Shown piece after piece: positions 33,606-42,700 of a DNA stretch of 64,000 nt (its first letter is position 1; each line of letters starts with the position of its first letter). Origin of the DNA: Paludibacter sp. (GTDB lineage: Bacteria > Bacteroidota > Bacteroidia > Bacteroidales > Paludibacteraceae). The stretch spans positions 124,001 to 188,000 of the forward strand of contig JAQTTH010000004.1 of assembly GCA_028710895.1 (NCBI GenBank). The letters run 5' to 3'. The notes beneath the pieces were generated by a model, which saw only the letters and a program-made list of their open reading frames with translations, did not search any database and had not been told where the DNA came from. A program made the translations under genes and the position numbers.

Positions 33606-36036
33606 AATTGTTTTGAAAAATAAAAATCAAATTATTCAACTTTTTTCGATTGTCAGAGTGCTGACTGTCGCCTTCTTGTTGTTTTCAACAACTGCTTTAT
33701 TTGCTGAAGAGGAAACAGTTGTTGTGGGACAGGTTTTAAACCGGGCAGATAAAACTCCCATTCAGCAGGTTAATATATATTTTAAAAATTCCACTCAGGT
33801 AGTTCAGTCGAATGAAGAGGGTTATTTCGTTATTCGCACAACCGGAAATTACAACACGCTCATATTTTCGTGTGTAGGCTTTAAGCAGGAACAAATAAAA
33901 TTAAAACCTGGCCAAAGTGTTGGGATTGATGTTCAATTGGAAGAAGATAACACCTTATTGCAGGAGGTTTTTGTCATTCCGGGGGCAAATCCGGCCATGG
34001 AATTGATGAAGCGGGTGCAACTGATGAAAAAAGTAAACGATGTAACTCGCCAACAACAATTTAAAGCAAAAAGCACTGAGCAAAATCTGGTTCTGTTGAG
34101 CAAAATAAATCAACGGCAATGGAGCAAAAAATTCTTTGATCAACTGAAAAAAGGGAATATCACTAAATTTGATTCTACTCTCGTTGTTCCGTTATATATG
34201 GACGAATGCTGCTACGAGCAAACGATAAAAGAGAAAAAACAGCTTTCGAAAGAGATTTTTTCGTCGCCCGAGGTTGGGAAAAAAATTGTGGAGGGATTGG
34301 TTGGTGAGCTCTCTGCTGAATTGAATTTCTATGACAATGTTGTCACTGTATTTGGTAAAAGCATGGTGAGTCCGCTATCCAATGTTGGAAATGCTTATTA
34401 CGATTATTATTTGGCAGACAGCCTTCAAACAACTTCAGGGAAACAATATGAAATACATTTCAGAACCAAAAACGCCAAGAATCTGGCTTTCAACGGTACA
34501 ATGCATATTGATTCAGCCTCGCTTGCGTTGACTCGCATAGAAGCTGAATTACCCATTCAGGCCAATATTAATTACATTCATAATCTGAGAATTTCCGAAA
34601 AATTCATTGAACAATCCACTAAACGTTGGACCCGTCAATCGGAAGACATGGCGCTGAATATGAATTTCGAATTATTGGCCGACAGCTTACATTCACGACC
34701 TGAAATATTTGTAAAACGGACGGCAGCTTACCAGTCAGTTGATTCAACCCTTTCTCAATCAGCCGGATTTGCTCAAAGTAATTATAGTAAAGAGACCCTT
34801 GACGATAAACTGAAAGATTTGAACAACACGCCTTTGCTCCGTATGGCCAAATGGATTGCCGATGTGATGTTTACAGGTTATATGCAGGTTGGGAAGATAG
34901 ATATTGGCAAGGTGGAACAGATAATCCGGGTAACCGATTTGGAGGGTTTGCGTCTGACTTTACCGCTCAGAACCAACGAAAATTTGTGGAAAAATGTATC
35001 GTTGGGTGGTTATGTGGGCTACGGATTTAGAAACCAATCGGTAAAATACTCCGGCATGGCACAATTCAAGTTGGCGGGCGAGAAACGTCGGGTTTTGGGA
35101 CTGAATTACACAAACGATTATCGACGTGTTGACTACAATTACAACGACTACTTATTCCGGGAAAACCCATTGATACTGGGCGATGCCGATATCTCAAGTT
35201 CCGTGCTTGCCATGAAGTCGGGCGTCAAAATGAGTGAACGAAAGGAGCTCACTCTTTCGTTCGTCAACGAATGGAATTCGGGTATTGAAAGTACATTCTT
35301 CCTTCGTTCAAATCAAATGCTTGCTAATCTGTCCATGCCAATGACGCTCAATGGTGTTGCTGTTGCCAACTCGCTCCAACAACAATCGGCTATATTCTCC
35401 ACTCGTTTTTCGTTTGGCGAGCGAACGTACGACGACCACATGCAACGGATTTATATCTCAAATAAAAAACCGGTTATTTACAGCACATTGGAAGTAGGAA
35501 AATATCAATTCGGCAATAAATTGGGCAATTACGGAAAAATCATAGGAGCTGTAAGGCAATTCGTAAAACTTGATGTTGGGCAACTGAACTACATAGCCGA
35601 GGCAGGTTTAATTCTCGGAAACGTTCCGTATCCGCTGCTTCAGGTTCCACCGGGAAGTGAGACGGGTGGTTACAGCACTTTTCAGTACAACATGATGAAT
35701 TACATGGAATATGCAGCCGATAAATACCTGAACCTGCACAGCGAGTTGGTGCTGAATGGTTTGATTATGAATCAAATTCCGTTGATTAAGGAGTTGAATT
35801 TGCGCGAAATGTGCTCTTTCAACCTGGCTTATGGAAGTCTGAACACATCTCATAAATCGCAACTTGATTATCCGGGCTATATGAATCCGCTGGATAAACC
35901 GTATATGGAAGTAGGTATCGGATTTACGAATATTCTGCACCTATTTACTTTCCAGTCGGTTTGGCGACTCACAGATTTGAATCATCCCGGAGCAACTCCC
36001 TGGGGAATTCGTGGTTGTCTGAATTTGAATTTATAA
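33589..36036 (+). CDS. DUF5686 outer-membrane protein with carboxypeptidase-regulatory-like domain
   Basis: An 815-residue exported protein. An unusually long, Lys/Asn-rich N-terminus precedes the hydrophobic signal segment at about 22-38. A carboxypeptidase-regulatory-like beta-sandwich follows (about 45-125; VVGQVLNRADKTPIQQVNIYF, LIFSCVGFK), then the DUF5686 region to the C-terminus with many amphipathic strands that suggest a beta barrel. Function is unknown; such proteins are widespread in Bacteroidetes. It overlaps xerD by 17 bases in another frame, and no later Met before the signal peptide gives an alternative start. Confidence 0.85.
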   Translation: MKNKNKIVLKNKNQIIQLFSIVRVLTVAFLLFSTTALFAEEETVVVGQVLNRADKTPIQQVNIYFKNSTQVVQSNEEGYFVIRTTGNYNTLIFSCVGFKQEQIKLKPGQSVGIDVQLEEDNTLLQEVFVIPGANPAMELMKRVQLMKKVNDVTRQQQFKAKSTEQNLVLLSKINQRQWSKKFFDQLKKGNITKFDSTLVVPLYMDECCYEQTIKEKKQLSKEIFSSPEVGKKIVEGLVGELSAELNFYDNVVTVFGKSMVSPLSNVGNAYYDYYLADSLQTTSGKQYEIHFRTKNAKNLAFNGTMHIDSASLALTRIEAELPIQANINYIHNLRISEKFIEQSTKRWTRQSEDMALNMNFELLADSLHSRPEIFVKRTAAYQSVDSTLSQSAGFAQSNYSKETLDDKLKDLNNTPLLRMAKWIADVMFTGYMQVGKIDIGKVEQIIRVTDLEGLRLTLPLRTNENLWKNVSLGGYVGYGFRNQSVKYSGMAQFKLAGEKRRVLGLNYTNDYRRVDYNYNDYLFRENPLILGDADISSSVLAMKSGVKMSERKELTLSFVNEWNSGIESTFFLRSNQMLANLSMPMTLNGVAVANSLQQQSAIFSTRFSFGERTYDDHMQRIYISNKKPVIYSTLEVGKYQFGNKLGNYGKIIGAVRQFVKLDVGQLNYIAEAGLILGNVPYPLLQVPPGSETGGYSTFQYNMMNYMEYAADKYLNLHSELVLNGLIMNQIPLIKELNLREMCSFNLAYGSLNTSHKSQLDYPGYMNPLDKPYMEVGIGFTNILHLFTFQSVWRLTDLNHPGATPWGIRGCLNLNL

Positions 36037-36126
36037 CATATAATTTTTTCGCGGCTTAAATTCGGAATGAAACGAATTGAGCGCTAAATTCTTTAAAATA
36101 TAAATACAACAAATAACAAAAAATTC

Positions 36127-36134
36127 TATCTTTG
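36127..36134 (+). promoter_or_regulatory. -7 element for proC
   Basis: TATCTTTG, 61 bases before the proC ATG at 36195. The rest of the spacer is AT-rich. Confidence 0.45.
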
Positions 36135-36194
36135 TCATTCAATGTCAGCATTTCTGCTGAAAAATAATTTAAACAAAACAAACAACACAATATA

Positions 36195-36995
36195 ATGAAA
36201 ACAGCTAATTTACAAATTGCTATCATTGGAGCAGGAAACATGGGTGGTGCCATTGCCCGTGGATTATCAAAAGGTACACTTATCGAGGCTAAAAATATAC
36301 GGGTGAGTGATGTGTCACAGGTTAACCTGCAGGTAATTAATGCATTTGATTCGGAAATTGTGGTGAGCAACTCCAACATTGATATCATCAAAGAGGCCGA
36401 TATTATTGTACTGGCTGTGAAACCCTGGCTGGTTGAAGTTATTGCAAAAGAAATAGAAAGTAAGATCGACTATAAAAAACAGATTATTGTTTCGATTGCT
36501 GCGGGTGTTGATTTCGCGAAACTGACTGATTATTTCGATACCGATGCAACCATGTTCCGCGTCATTCCCAATACGGCTATCGATGTGTTACAAAGCGTTT
36601 CTACCATATCAGCTTTCAATGCCAATGCCGAACAGGAAGAACTTGTTTTATCGCTATTTGCCGAACTTGGCAAAGCATTTTTGGTTCCGGAAGCGCAACT
36701 CAATGCTTTTATGGCACTTTCTTCGTGCGGTATCGCCTATGCATTCCGGTACATTCGCGCAGCAATGGAAGGTGGCGTGGAAATGGGCATTTACCCAAAT
36801 GTGGCTAAGGAAGTGGTTATTCAGACTTTGCGTGGCGCCATCGATTTACTTGAAGCCAACGGAACTCACCCAGAGGTGGAAATCGATAAAGTAACAACTC
36901 CCGGAGGTATTACCATCAAAGGTTTGAACGAAATGGAAGCCAATGGCTTTACCAATGCAGTGATTAAAGGATTGAAAGCTTCGCATTTGAAATAA
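36195..36995 (+). CDS. proC: Pyrroline-5-carboxylate reductase
   Basis: Reduces pyrroline-5-carboxylate to proline with NAD(P)H. The 266-residue length is standard. The Rossmann motif IAIIGAGNMGGAIARGL is at the N-terminus, AVKPWLVEVIAKEI and VSIAAGVDF follow, and RVIPNTAIDV is conserved. The C-terminal signature TTPGGITIKGLNEME is diagnostic. It has its own promoter. The following gene at 37059 is unrelated and more AT-rich. Confidence 0.96.
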   Translation: MKTANLQIAIIGAGNMGGAIARGLSKGTLIEAKNIRVSDVSQVNLQVINAFDSEIVVSNSNIDIIKEADIIVLAVKPWLVEVIAKEIESKIDYKKQIIVSIAAGVDFAKLTDYFDTDATMFRVIPNTAIDVLQSVSTISAFNANAEQEELVLSLFAELGKAFLVPEAQLNAFMALSSCGIAYAFRYIRAAMEGGVEMGIYPNVAKEVVIQTLRGAIDLLEANGTHPEVEIDKVTTPGGITIKGLNEMEANGFTNAVIKGLKASHLK

Positions 36996-37058
36996 GCCAT
37001 TTTTAGAATAGAATTTTTTGAATCCCATAATTAGATATATAATGGAATTGGGTTGTTT

Positions 37059-37700
37059 ATGAAAAGACTATTTTTACTGTTGACAATTCTTACTATTAGC
37101 CATTTTTCATTTGGTCAATTAAAAAATGTTGAATTAGAAGATTCTTTAAAAAGATATGACAACATAGGCCATGGTATTGCGATATCTTTTCAATCTGGAA
37201 TCTGGGTTCCAATTGGAAAGTTAAGTAAAATATTTAATCTCGAACCGAATATAGGAAGTAAATTGAGTTATCCAATTAATCAATATTTGAGATTAGATTT
37301 GGGTATTATATTCAATTTCCCGACTACATCGAAAGGGTACAATTTTCATGTTAACGATTCTACTTTTCGTGTAAAGACTAATTCAGGTAATGCAATTTTG
37401 GGATTATGGATTAATCATGAGAATGAAATCAAAAGAAGTATTTATTTTGATAAATACTTTGGAATAGGATATGGTTTTATTGGTACTGATTTGCTGAATA
37501 AAAACTCACGAAATGATAAATATTATGATGTTGAAACGGTAAATTTTAATTTAGGATTAGGGATTAGAAAAATGTTTAGGAAGGAGGATTCCTTCGGACT
37601 TTTTATGGAGCTTAATTTTGCACCCTATTCATTATTTGGAAGAGTGGATGATAATTTTGGCAATAGTTACATAATCACAGGTATATATTATAAATTATAG
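37059..37700 (+). CDS. Hypothetical exported protein, possible outer-membrane barrel
   Basis: A 213-residue protein starting at ATG 37059; a TTG at 37053 is in frame but less likely. Residues 1-20 form a signal peptide (KRLFLLLTILTISHFSFGQ). The remainder has alternating aromatic-glycine strands (GHGIAISFQSGIWVPIGK, YLRLDLGIIFNFP, YFGIGYGFIGTDLL) and ends NSYIITGIYYKL, consistent with an eight-stranded porin-like barrel. No family recognised with certainty. Coding is markedly more AT-rich than proC and the XRE gene, suggesting later acquisition. The regulator gene starts 11 bases after it. Confidence 0.65.
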   Translation: MKRLFLLLTILTISHFSFGQLKNVELEDSLKRYDNIGHGIAISFQSGIWVPIGKLSKIFNLEPNIGSKLSYPINQYLRLDLGIIFNFPTTSKGYNFHVNDSTFRVKTNSGNAILGLWINHENEIKRSIYFDKYFGIGYGFIGTDLLNKNSRNDKYYDVETVNFNLGLGIRKMFRKEDSFGLFMELNFAPYSLFGRVDDNFGNSYIITGIYYKL

Positions 37701-37711
37701 CTCATACTACT

Positions 37712-38260
37712 ATGAACACACAAATCAAACAAATTGCTGAAAGGTTGCGCGGATTACGCGACGCGCTTGACCTTACCATTGCTCAGGCTGCTGATAAATG
37801 TGGCGTTTCCGAAGCCGATTATGCCCGCTACGAATCGGGAACAAGCGATATTCCCATGAGTTTTATTTGCGAAGTGGCTCAAACCTTTGGAATAGAAACA
37901 TCTGCTCTTATTTCGGGTACCGATCCACATTCTTTGGCTTACTTTGTAACCCGCAAAGGGACAGGAACAAGCATCGAACGCACAAAATGTTATAAATATC
38001 AATCGTTGGCACATGGCTTCCGCAATGCAAAAGCTGAGCCATTTGAAGTAACGGTAGAGCCATGCCATCAAACCATGCATTTGAATACTCATTCGGGGCA
38101 GGAGTTTAATCTTGTACTCGAAGGAACGATGCAACTTCAAATTGCCGGCAACGAATTAGTCCTGAATGAAGGCGACAGCATCTATTTTGATGCAACAAAA
38201 CCACATGGCATGAAAGCACTGAATGGGAAAAATGTGCGCTTTCTGGCTGTGATTTTGTAG
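37712..38260 (+). CDS. XRE-family regulator with C-terminal cupin
   Basis: A 182-residue transcription factor. The helix-turn-helix covers about 8-62 (LRGLRDALDLTIAQAADKCGVSEADYARYESG). A cupin beta-barrel covers about 105-182 (HSGQEFNLVLEGTMQLQI, LNEGDSIYFDATKPHG), probably the small-molecule sensor. In related Bacteroidetes I associate such regulators with a neighbouring AMP-binding acyl-CoA synthetase gene. Here that gene follows at 39030 but is separated by the inverted-repeat GxxExxY unit. Ligand unknown. Confidence 0.9.
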   Translation: MNTQIKQIAERLRGLRDALDLTIAQAADKCGVSEADYARYESGTSDIPMSFICEVAQTFGIETSALISGTDPHSLAYFVTRKGTGTSIERTKCYKYQSLAHGFRNAKAEPFEVTVEPCHQTMHLNTHSGQEFNLVLEGTMQLQIAGNELVLNEGDSIYFDATKPHGMKALNGKNVRFLAVIL

Positions 38261-38284
38261 TATTCAACCACAATATGTATTTTT

Positions 38285-38869
38285 AACCACATAGTAACTC
38301 ATAGTTACATAGTGTCACTTAGTTGTTATAAGTGAACATAGAACATATAGTTTTTGAAAGTATTATTGAAATGCAATGAATGAAAAAATCACACAACAAT
38401 ACATTGACCATTTAGTACATGAAATCATTGGTTGTGCTATTGAAATTCATAAAGAGCTTGGACCTGGATTGTTGGAAAGTGCATATGAAAAATGTATGAT
38501 ATTTCTGCTTGGAAAAAAAGGATTTAAGGTCGAATCGCAATTGGAAGTTCCAATAATTTTTCATGAATTATTAATTGACAGAGGTTTTCGTTTAGACTTA
38601 TTGGTCGAAAATTTGGTGATTGTTGAACTTAAGGCAGTAAAAGAGCTTACTCAGGTAAACAAACAACAAATCCTTACTCATTTGAAACTTTTGAAAAAAC
38701 CGAAAGGTATATTGATCAATTTTCATTGTTCAAATATTTTTTATGAAGGGCAACAAACATTTGTCACGAATGAATACGCTAAACTTCCTTTCAAATGACA
38801 CTATGTGTTTTTCTATGTATTCGAATTTTTTCTATGTGACACTATGTAACTATGAGTTTCTATGTGGTT
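38285..38869. mobile_element. Inverted-repeat-bounded GxxExxY unit (585 bp)
   Basis: Terminal arms 38285-38318 and 38836-38869 are reverse complements over 34 bases with a single mismatch; the outer ends read aaccacatag. Inside is one ORF (38376-38798). A second copy of the tgacactatgt word overlaps the ORF stop (38796-38806) and repeats in the right arm (38837-38847). The unit interrupts the spacing between a regulator and its probable partner gene. No transposase is present and no obvious target-site duplication was seen. Mobility is an inference from the structure. Confidence 0.6.
38376..38798 (+). CDS. GxxExxY-family protein, PD-(D/E)XK nuclease-like
   Basis: A 140-residue protein of the GxxExxY family (PDDEXK_3 group). 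The name motif is GLLESAY (G31, E34, Y37) within IHKELGPGLLESAYEKC. A nuclease-like core is suggested by D74 in FRLDLLVEN and E84-x-K86 in IVELKAVKE, with Q98 in a following helix. Biochemical function is not established for the family. Coding sequence is AT-rich. It is enclosed by the 34-bp inverted repeats described at 38285-38869, and its stop codon lies inside one of the repeat words. Confidence 0.88.
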   Translation: MNEKITQQYIDHLVHEIIGCAIEIHKELGPGLLESAYEKCMIFLLGKKGFKVESQLEVPIIFHELLIDRGFRLDLLVENLVIVELKAVKELTQVNKQQILTHLKLLKKPKGILINFHCSNIFYEGQQTFVTNEYAKLPFK

Positions 38870-39029
38870 GATATGTTTTTTTGAAAATAATATATTGGAA
38901 ACCTGACTGATTTTATCCCACAATTTGAGTTTTTATCCCAAATAAGCAGATTTTAATCCCTGTTTATTGCCGAACGTAATCTTTTGATATTTCTTTGCAA
39001 CCTCAAATAAATGCTTTAAAGAATTGCTT

Positions 39030-40688
39030 ATGTTAGAAAAGTTCCTGCAACAAACCGAATTCAAAGACTTTGAAGATTTCAAAGCAAACTACAAATTACT
39101 TGTTCCCGAAAATTTCAACTTTGCCTATGATGTTGTCGATGCATGGGCTGCCAAAGAACCCAACAAACGTGCTTTACTTTGGACGAACGACCAGGGCGAA
39201 TGCCGTGAATTTACGTTTGGCGAAATAAAGAAATACAGCGACCAAACCGCATCGTATTTTCAAAGTCTTGGCATCAAAAAAGGCGATATAGTGATGGCAA
39301 TTCTCAAACGCAGTTACGAATTTTGGTTTACAATTATTGCATTGCATAAAATCGGAGCTGTGATTATTCCTGCCACGCATTTATTGACAAAAAAAGACCT
39401 TGTTTATCGCAATAATGCAGCCGATATTAAAGCTATTATTGCTGTAGGTGAAGAAACAATTACCACTCATATCAATGATTCGATGCCTGAGTCACCAAGC
39501 GTTGAAATGCTTATCTCTGTTGGGCCTCTCGTTCCTGAGGGCTGGCTTGATTTTCATAAAGGCATTGAGAGTGCTGCACCCTTTACGCCAATTGCAAACG
39601 TAAATAAAAACGATGATCCGTTGATTATCAGCTTTACTTCCGGTACTACTGGCAATCCGAAAATGGTGTTGCTTGATTGCGTTTATCCCTTGGCTCACAT
39701 TATTACAGCTAAATATTGGCACAATTTGCACGAAGAAAGCGTTCATCTGACAATTGCTGATACGGGGTGGCTTAAAGCCGTTTGGGGAAAACTGTATGGA
39801 CAGTGGATAGTTGGAGCGTGTGTTTTTGTGTACGACCATGAGAAGTTTACACCGGCCGCTATGCTGGAAATGATTCAGACATACCGAATTACGTCACTTT
39901 GTGCGCCTCCGACCATTTTCCGCTTTCTCATTCGCGAAGATTTGACCAAATACGATTTATCATCATTGGAATATTGCACCATTGCAGGTGAAGCATTGAA
40001 CCCTGCCGTTTATGAGCAATTCCTGAAGCTTACAGGCATTAAACTCAAAGAAGGTTACGGACAGAGCGAAACAACACTTTCGCTGTTTACAGCGCCTTGG
40101 GTAGAGCCCAAACCGGGTTCGATGGGATTAATTAATCCGCATTACGATGTTGATTTGCTAACACCCGAAGGGCGTACGGCCGAAGTGGGTGAGCAGGGAC
40201 AAATTGTCATTCGGACTGATAAGAGTTATCCGGTTGGACTTTTCAAAGGTTATTACCGCAATGCCGAACTCACGAATGAAGCATGGCACGATAATGTGTA
40301 TTATACAGGCGATGTTGCCTGGCGCGATGAAGATGGCTATTTCTGGTTCGTGGGACGGGCTGACGATGTGATTAAAAGTTCCGGCTACCGTATCGGACCA
40401 TTCGAAGTGGAAAGTGCTCTGATGACGCATCCGGCTGTTGTGGAATGTGCTATTACCGGTGTTCCTGACGAAATTCGCGGGCAAGTGGTGAAAGCCACCA
40501 TCATTCTTTCGAAAGAATACAAGGATAAAGCCGGCGATGATTTGGTTAAGGAGATTCAGGAACACGTGAAAACTGTTACAGCACCTTATAAATACCCCCG
40601 CATAATTGAATTTGTTGAAACTTTACCCAAAACAATCAGTGGTAAAATTCGTAGAACGGAAATTCGGGAAAACGATAGTAAAAATTAA
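39030..40688 (+). CDS. AMP-binding acyl-CoA synthetase
   Basis: A 552-residue adenylate-forming enzyme from ATG 39030 (a TTG at 39024 is also in frame). The ATP motif is ISFTSGTTGNPKMV, the A4/A5 region is GYGQSETT, the hinge is YYTGDVAWRDEDGYFWFVGRADDVIKSSGYRIGP in fragments, and the catalytic Lys lies in TISGKIRR. The overall likeness is to medium-chain/acetyl-CoA-synthetase-like enzymes that activate short or medium acids to acyl-CoA. Exact substrate is unknown. Probably functionally tied to the XRE-cupin regulator upstream. Confidence 0.9.
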   Translation: MLEKFLQQTEFKDFEDFKANYKLLVPENFNFAYDVVDAWAAKEPNKRALLWTNDQGECREFTFGEIKKYSDQTASYFQSLGIKKGDIVMAILKRSYEFWFTIIALHKIGAVIIPATHLLTKKDLVYRNNAADIKAIIAVGEETITTHINDSMPESPSVEMLISVGPLVPEGWLDFHKGIESAAPFTPIANVNKNDDPLIISFTSGTTGNPKMVLLDCVYPLAHIITAKYWHNLHEESVHLTIADTGWLKAVWGKLYGQWIVGACVFVYDHEKFTPAAMLEMIQTYRITSLCAPPTIFRFLIREDLTKYDLSSLEYCTIAGEALNPAVYEQFLKLTGIKLKEGYGQSETTLSLFTAPWVEPKPGSMGLINPHYDVDLLTPEGRTAEVGEQGQIVIRTDKSYPVGLFKGYYRNAELTNEAWHDNVYYTGDVAWRDEDGYFWFVGRADDVIKSSGYRIGPFEVESALMTHPAVVECAITGVPDEIRGQVVKATIILSKEYKDKAGDDLVKEIQEHVKTVTAPYKYPRIIEFVETLPKTISGKIRRTEIRENDSKN

Positions 40689-40710
40689 TCAAACTGATAG
40701 CTTGATGGAG

Positions 40711-40740
40711 AAAGAGGGAATGGCTGTTCCCTCTTTTTTT
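40711..40740 (+). terminator. Intrinsic terminator after the acyl-CoA synthetase gene
   Basis: A perfect 10-bp stem aaagagggaa/ttccctcttt with 6-base loop tggctg and a T tract. Confidence 0.92.
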
Positions 40741-40783
40741 GAATTAATATTCAGTCTATTGTATGTATTCTTTGAAAAAACAC

Positions 40784-40791
40784 TAATTTTG
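40784..40791 (+). promoter_or_regulatory. -7 element for upp
   Basis: TAATTTTG, 85 bases before the upp ATG; attg 22 bases upstream may be the -33 box. Confidence 0.4.
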
Positions 40792-40875
40792 TACGCTAAA
40801 AAATTTAAATGATAGGAAACAAAACCGGTTATATCGGGGTGATTTCTATCAAAACATAAAAACAATACTTTCTGT

Positions 40876-41529
40876 ATGAAAATAATCAACCTTTCGGAAA
40901 ATAACTCCGTACTGAATCATTACATTAAAGAAATTCGCTCGGTGGAAATTCAAAAAGATTCCATGCGCTTTCGCCGGAATATGGAGCGGATTGGCGAGAT
41001 AATGGCTTATGAAATCAGTAAAACAATGGAATACAAGCATGAGGATGTGCAAACGCCTCTCGGAATTTCACCAACCGAAGTTATTGCCGAAGATATTGTA
41101 ATCTCAACTATCCTACGAGCCGGCTTACCATTCCATACCGGTTTTTTGAGCTATTTCGATCGGGCGGAAAATGCTTTCGTATCGGCATATCGCAAATACA
41201 AAGATGCTTTGAAATTTGATATTTATATTGAATATATAGCTTCGCCAAGTTTAGATGGGAAAACCCTGATTATTACCGACCCAATGCTTGCTACAGGTGG
41301 TTCTATGGAGTTGGCCTACGGAGCATTGCTTACAAAAGGCAAGCCGGCTAATATTCATGTGGCAACTGTAATTGCCAGTCAACAGGCAATTGATTATGTG
41401 GCTGGTCATTTTCCCGAAGCAAATACAACTGTTTGGGCAGCAGCAATTGACCCTGAATTGAATTCGCATTCTTACATTATTCCCGGACTGGGAGATGCGG
41501 GCGATTTGGCATTTGGTGAGAAATTATAA
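40876..41529 (+). CDS. upp: Uracil phosphoribosyltransferase
   Basis: Salvages uracil by converting it with PRPP to UMP. The 217-residue protein has the N-terminal FRRNMERIGEIMAYEIS, STILRAGLPFHTGFL, and the PRPP loop LIITDPMLATGGSM. The C-terminal uracil-binding region is GLGDAGDLAFGEKL, where the common form is GDAGDRxxGT, so the tail is slightly divergent as in other Bacteroidetes enzymes. Monocistronic, with a terminator shared with the convergent glycosidase gene. Confidence 0.94.
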   Translation: MKIINLSENNSVLNHYIKEIRSVEIQKDSMRFRRNMERIGEIMAYEISKTMEYKHEDVQTPLGISPTEVIAEDIVISTILRAGLPFHTGFLSYFDRAENAFVSAYRKYKDALKFDIYIEYIASPSLDGKTLIITDPMLATGGSMELAYGALLTKGKPANIHVATVIASQQAIDYVAGHFPEANTTVWAAAIDPELNSHSYIIPGLGDAGDLAFGEKL

Positions 41530-41549
41530 GAGTACTTTTTTTGTGAAGT

Positions 41550-41587
41550 AAAAATGCCTTAGAAAATTAGTTTTCTAAGGCATTTTT
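41550..41587. terminator. Bidirectional hairpin terminator
   Basis: A perfect 17-bp stem (41550-41566 with 41571-41587), core atgccttagaaaa, loop ttag, and A and T runs on the two sides. It separates upp (+) from the locus on the - strand. Confidence 0.93.
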
Positions 41588-41593
41588 ATATAG

Positions 41594-42673
41594 TTAGTTT
41601 TTCCCATTCATTTTCCTGATAACGTCAACTTCGGCTTGATCAAAAGGTGTTTTGTCCTGACGGTAAATATCGTGAAACCACAAAACAGGTTCTTTTTCGT
41701 TTGGCTTGGGTTCGTCCCAGGCAAAAATGGTGTTGGTTTTACCCGATACAAATCCCCAATTGATGGCGCCTACATTGTTATTTTTCAACAGCGGCATAAT
41801 GTTCTGGAACTTGCTGTCGTTGCGGCGGGCCATATATTCGGTACAAATCATCGGACGATTGTGGGTTTTCAGCAAATTAATCTCCATTTCATGTTCTTTG
41901 GGATTTGAATAGTTGTGGTAAGTAATCACATCCGAATTCTGAATCTGGAATATATTCAGTTCCTGACAGCCAAAATACCAGATACCCGACGAAATTGGTT
42001 GCACCGGATTCACTTCGCGTGCCCATTTGAATACATTACGGAGCAATGGAAGAGAAGCAATACCGTGTCCATTATTTCCTGGTTCGTTGTACAAATCCCA
42101 TAATAAGATGCGCTTATCATTTTTAAAAGTACCCATAATATCCTTTACATATTTTTCCAGTATAGGGAAAAGACTGGCTGTGTCAGCGCGCAATGAAACA
42201 CTTGGGTCGCGTACCCAGCCAGAGTTATGAACGCCGGGTTTTGGTGCATCTTGTTTCCCAATGGTCGATTCGGGTTTCCAACAATCGTCGAAAAATACAA
42301 ACATAGGACGAATTTTGTGACTTGCAGAAATGGTCAGGAATTTTTCGATGTTTTTTTTAAAAACGACCGGCTCTGCTTTCCAAACCAAAGAACTCAGGAA
42401 TACGCGCATGGTGGTGAATCCCAAGCCTTCTGCCCAACCTAATTCTTTGTCGATAGTGGCGGCATCAAAGCTCTCGTTTTGCCACATTTCTATTTGATTA
42501 ATAGCTGTGCTTGGTTGAAAATTGCACCCACTTGGCCATGGTTGGGAGGCATACCATGCATTTGCTTTTTGTTCAGACCAACGATCAGTAGTTGATTGTT
42601 TTTTATTACTTGCCCCCGAAACTAAACTTACGCAGGTAATTAAAGTTAGGAGAATGATAAGATTCTTTTTCAT
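41594..42673 (-). CDS. Clan GH-A glycoside hydrolase (cellulase/xylanase-like barrel)
   Basis: A 359-residue exported TIM-barrel enzyme with a signal peptide (1-20). Catalytic candidates are E197 as acid/base in LLWDLYNEPGN and E279 as nucleophile in MICTEYMAR. RVFLSSLVW and VFFDDCW line the early strands. Proteins of this kind are often labelled 1,4-beta-xylanase, but the family assignment (GH5-like or other) is not certain. It is the last gene of the locus, 27 bases after the GH43-CBM6 gene, so it is probably co-transcribed and acts on the oligosaccharides imported by the SusC/D pair. Confidence 0.83.
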   Translation of the reverse strand: MKKNLIILLTLITCVSLVSGASNKKQSTTDRWSEQKANAWYASQPWPSGCNFQPSTAINQIEMWQNESFDAATIDKELGWAEGLGFTTMRVFLSSLVWKAEPVVFKKNIEKFLTISASHKIRPMFVFFDDCWKPESTIGKQDAPKPGVHNSGWVRDPSVSLRADTASLFPILEKYVKDIMGTFKNDKRILLWDLYNEPGNNGHGIASLPLLRNVFKWAREVNPVQPISSGIWYFGCQELNIFQIQNSDVITYHNYSNPKEHEMEINLLKTHNRPMICTEYMARRNDSKFQNIMPLLKNNNVGAINWGFVSGKTNTIFAWDEPKPNEKEPVLWFHDIYRQDKTPFDQAEVDVIRKMNGKN

Positions 42674-42700
42674 TTTTGATATGGATTATTTAATTGTATT

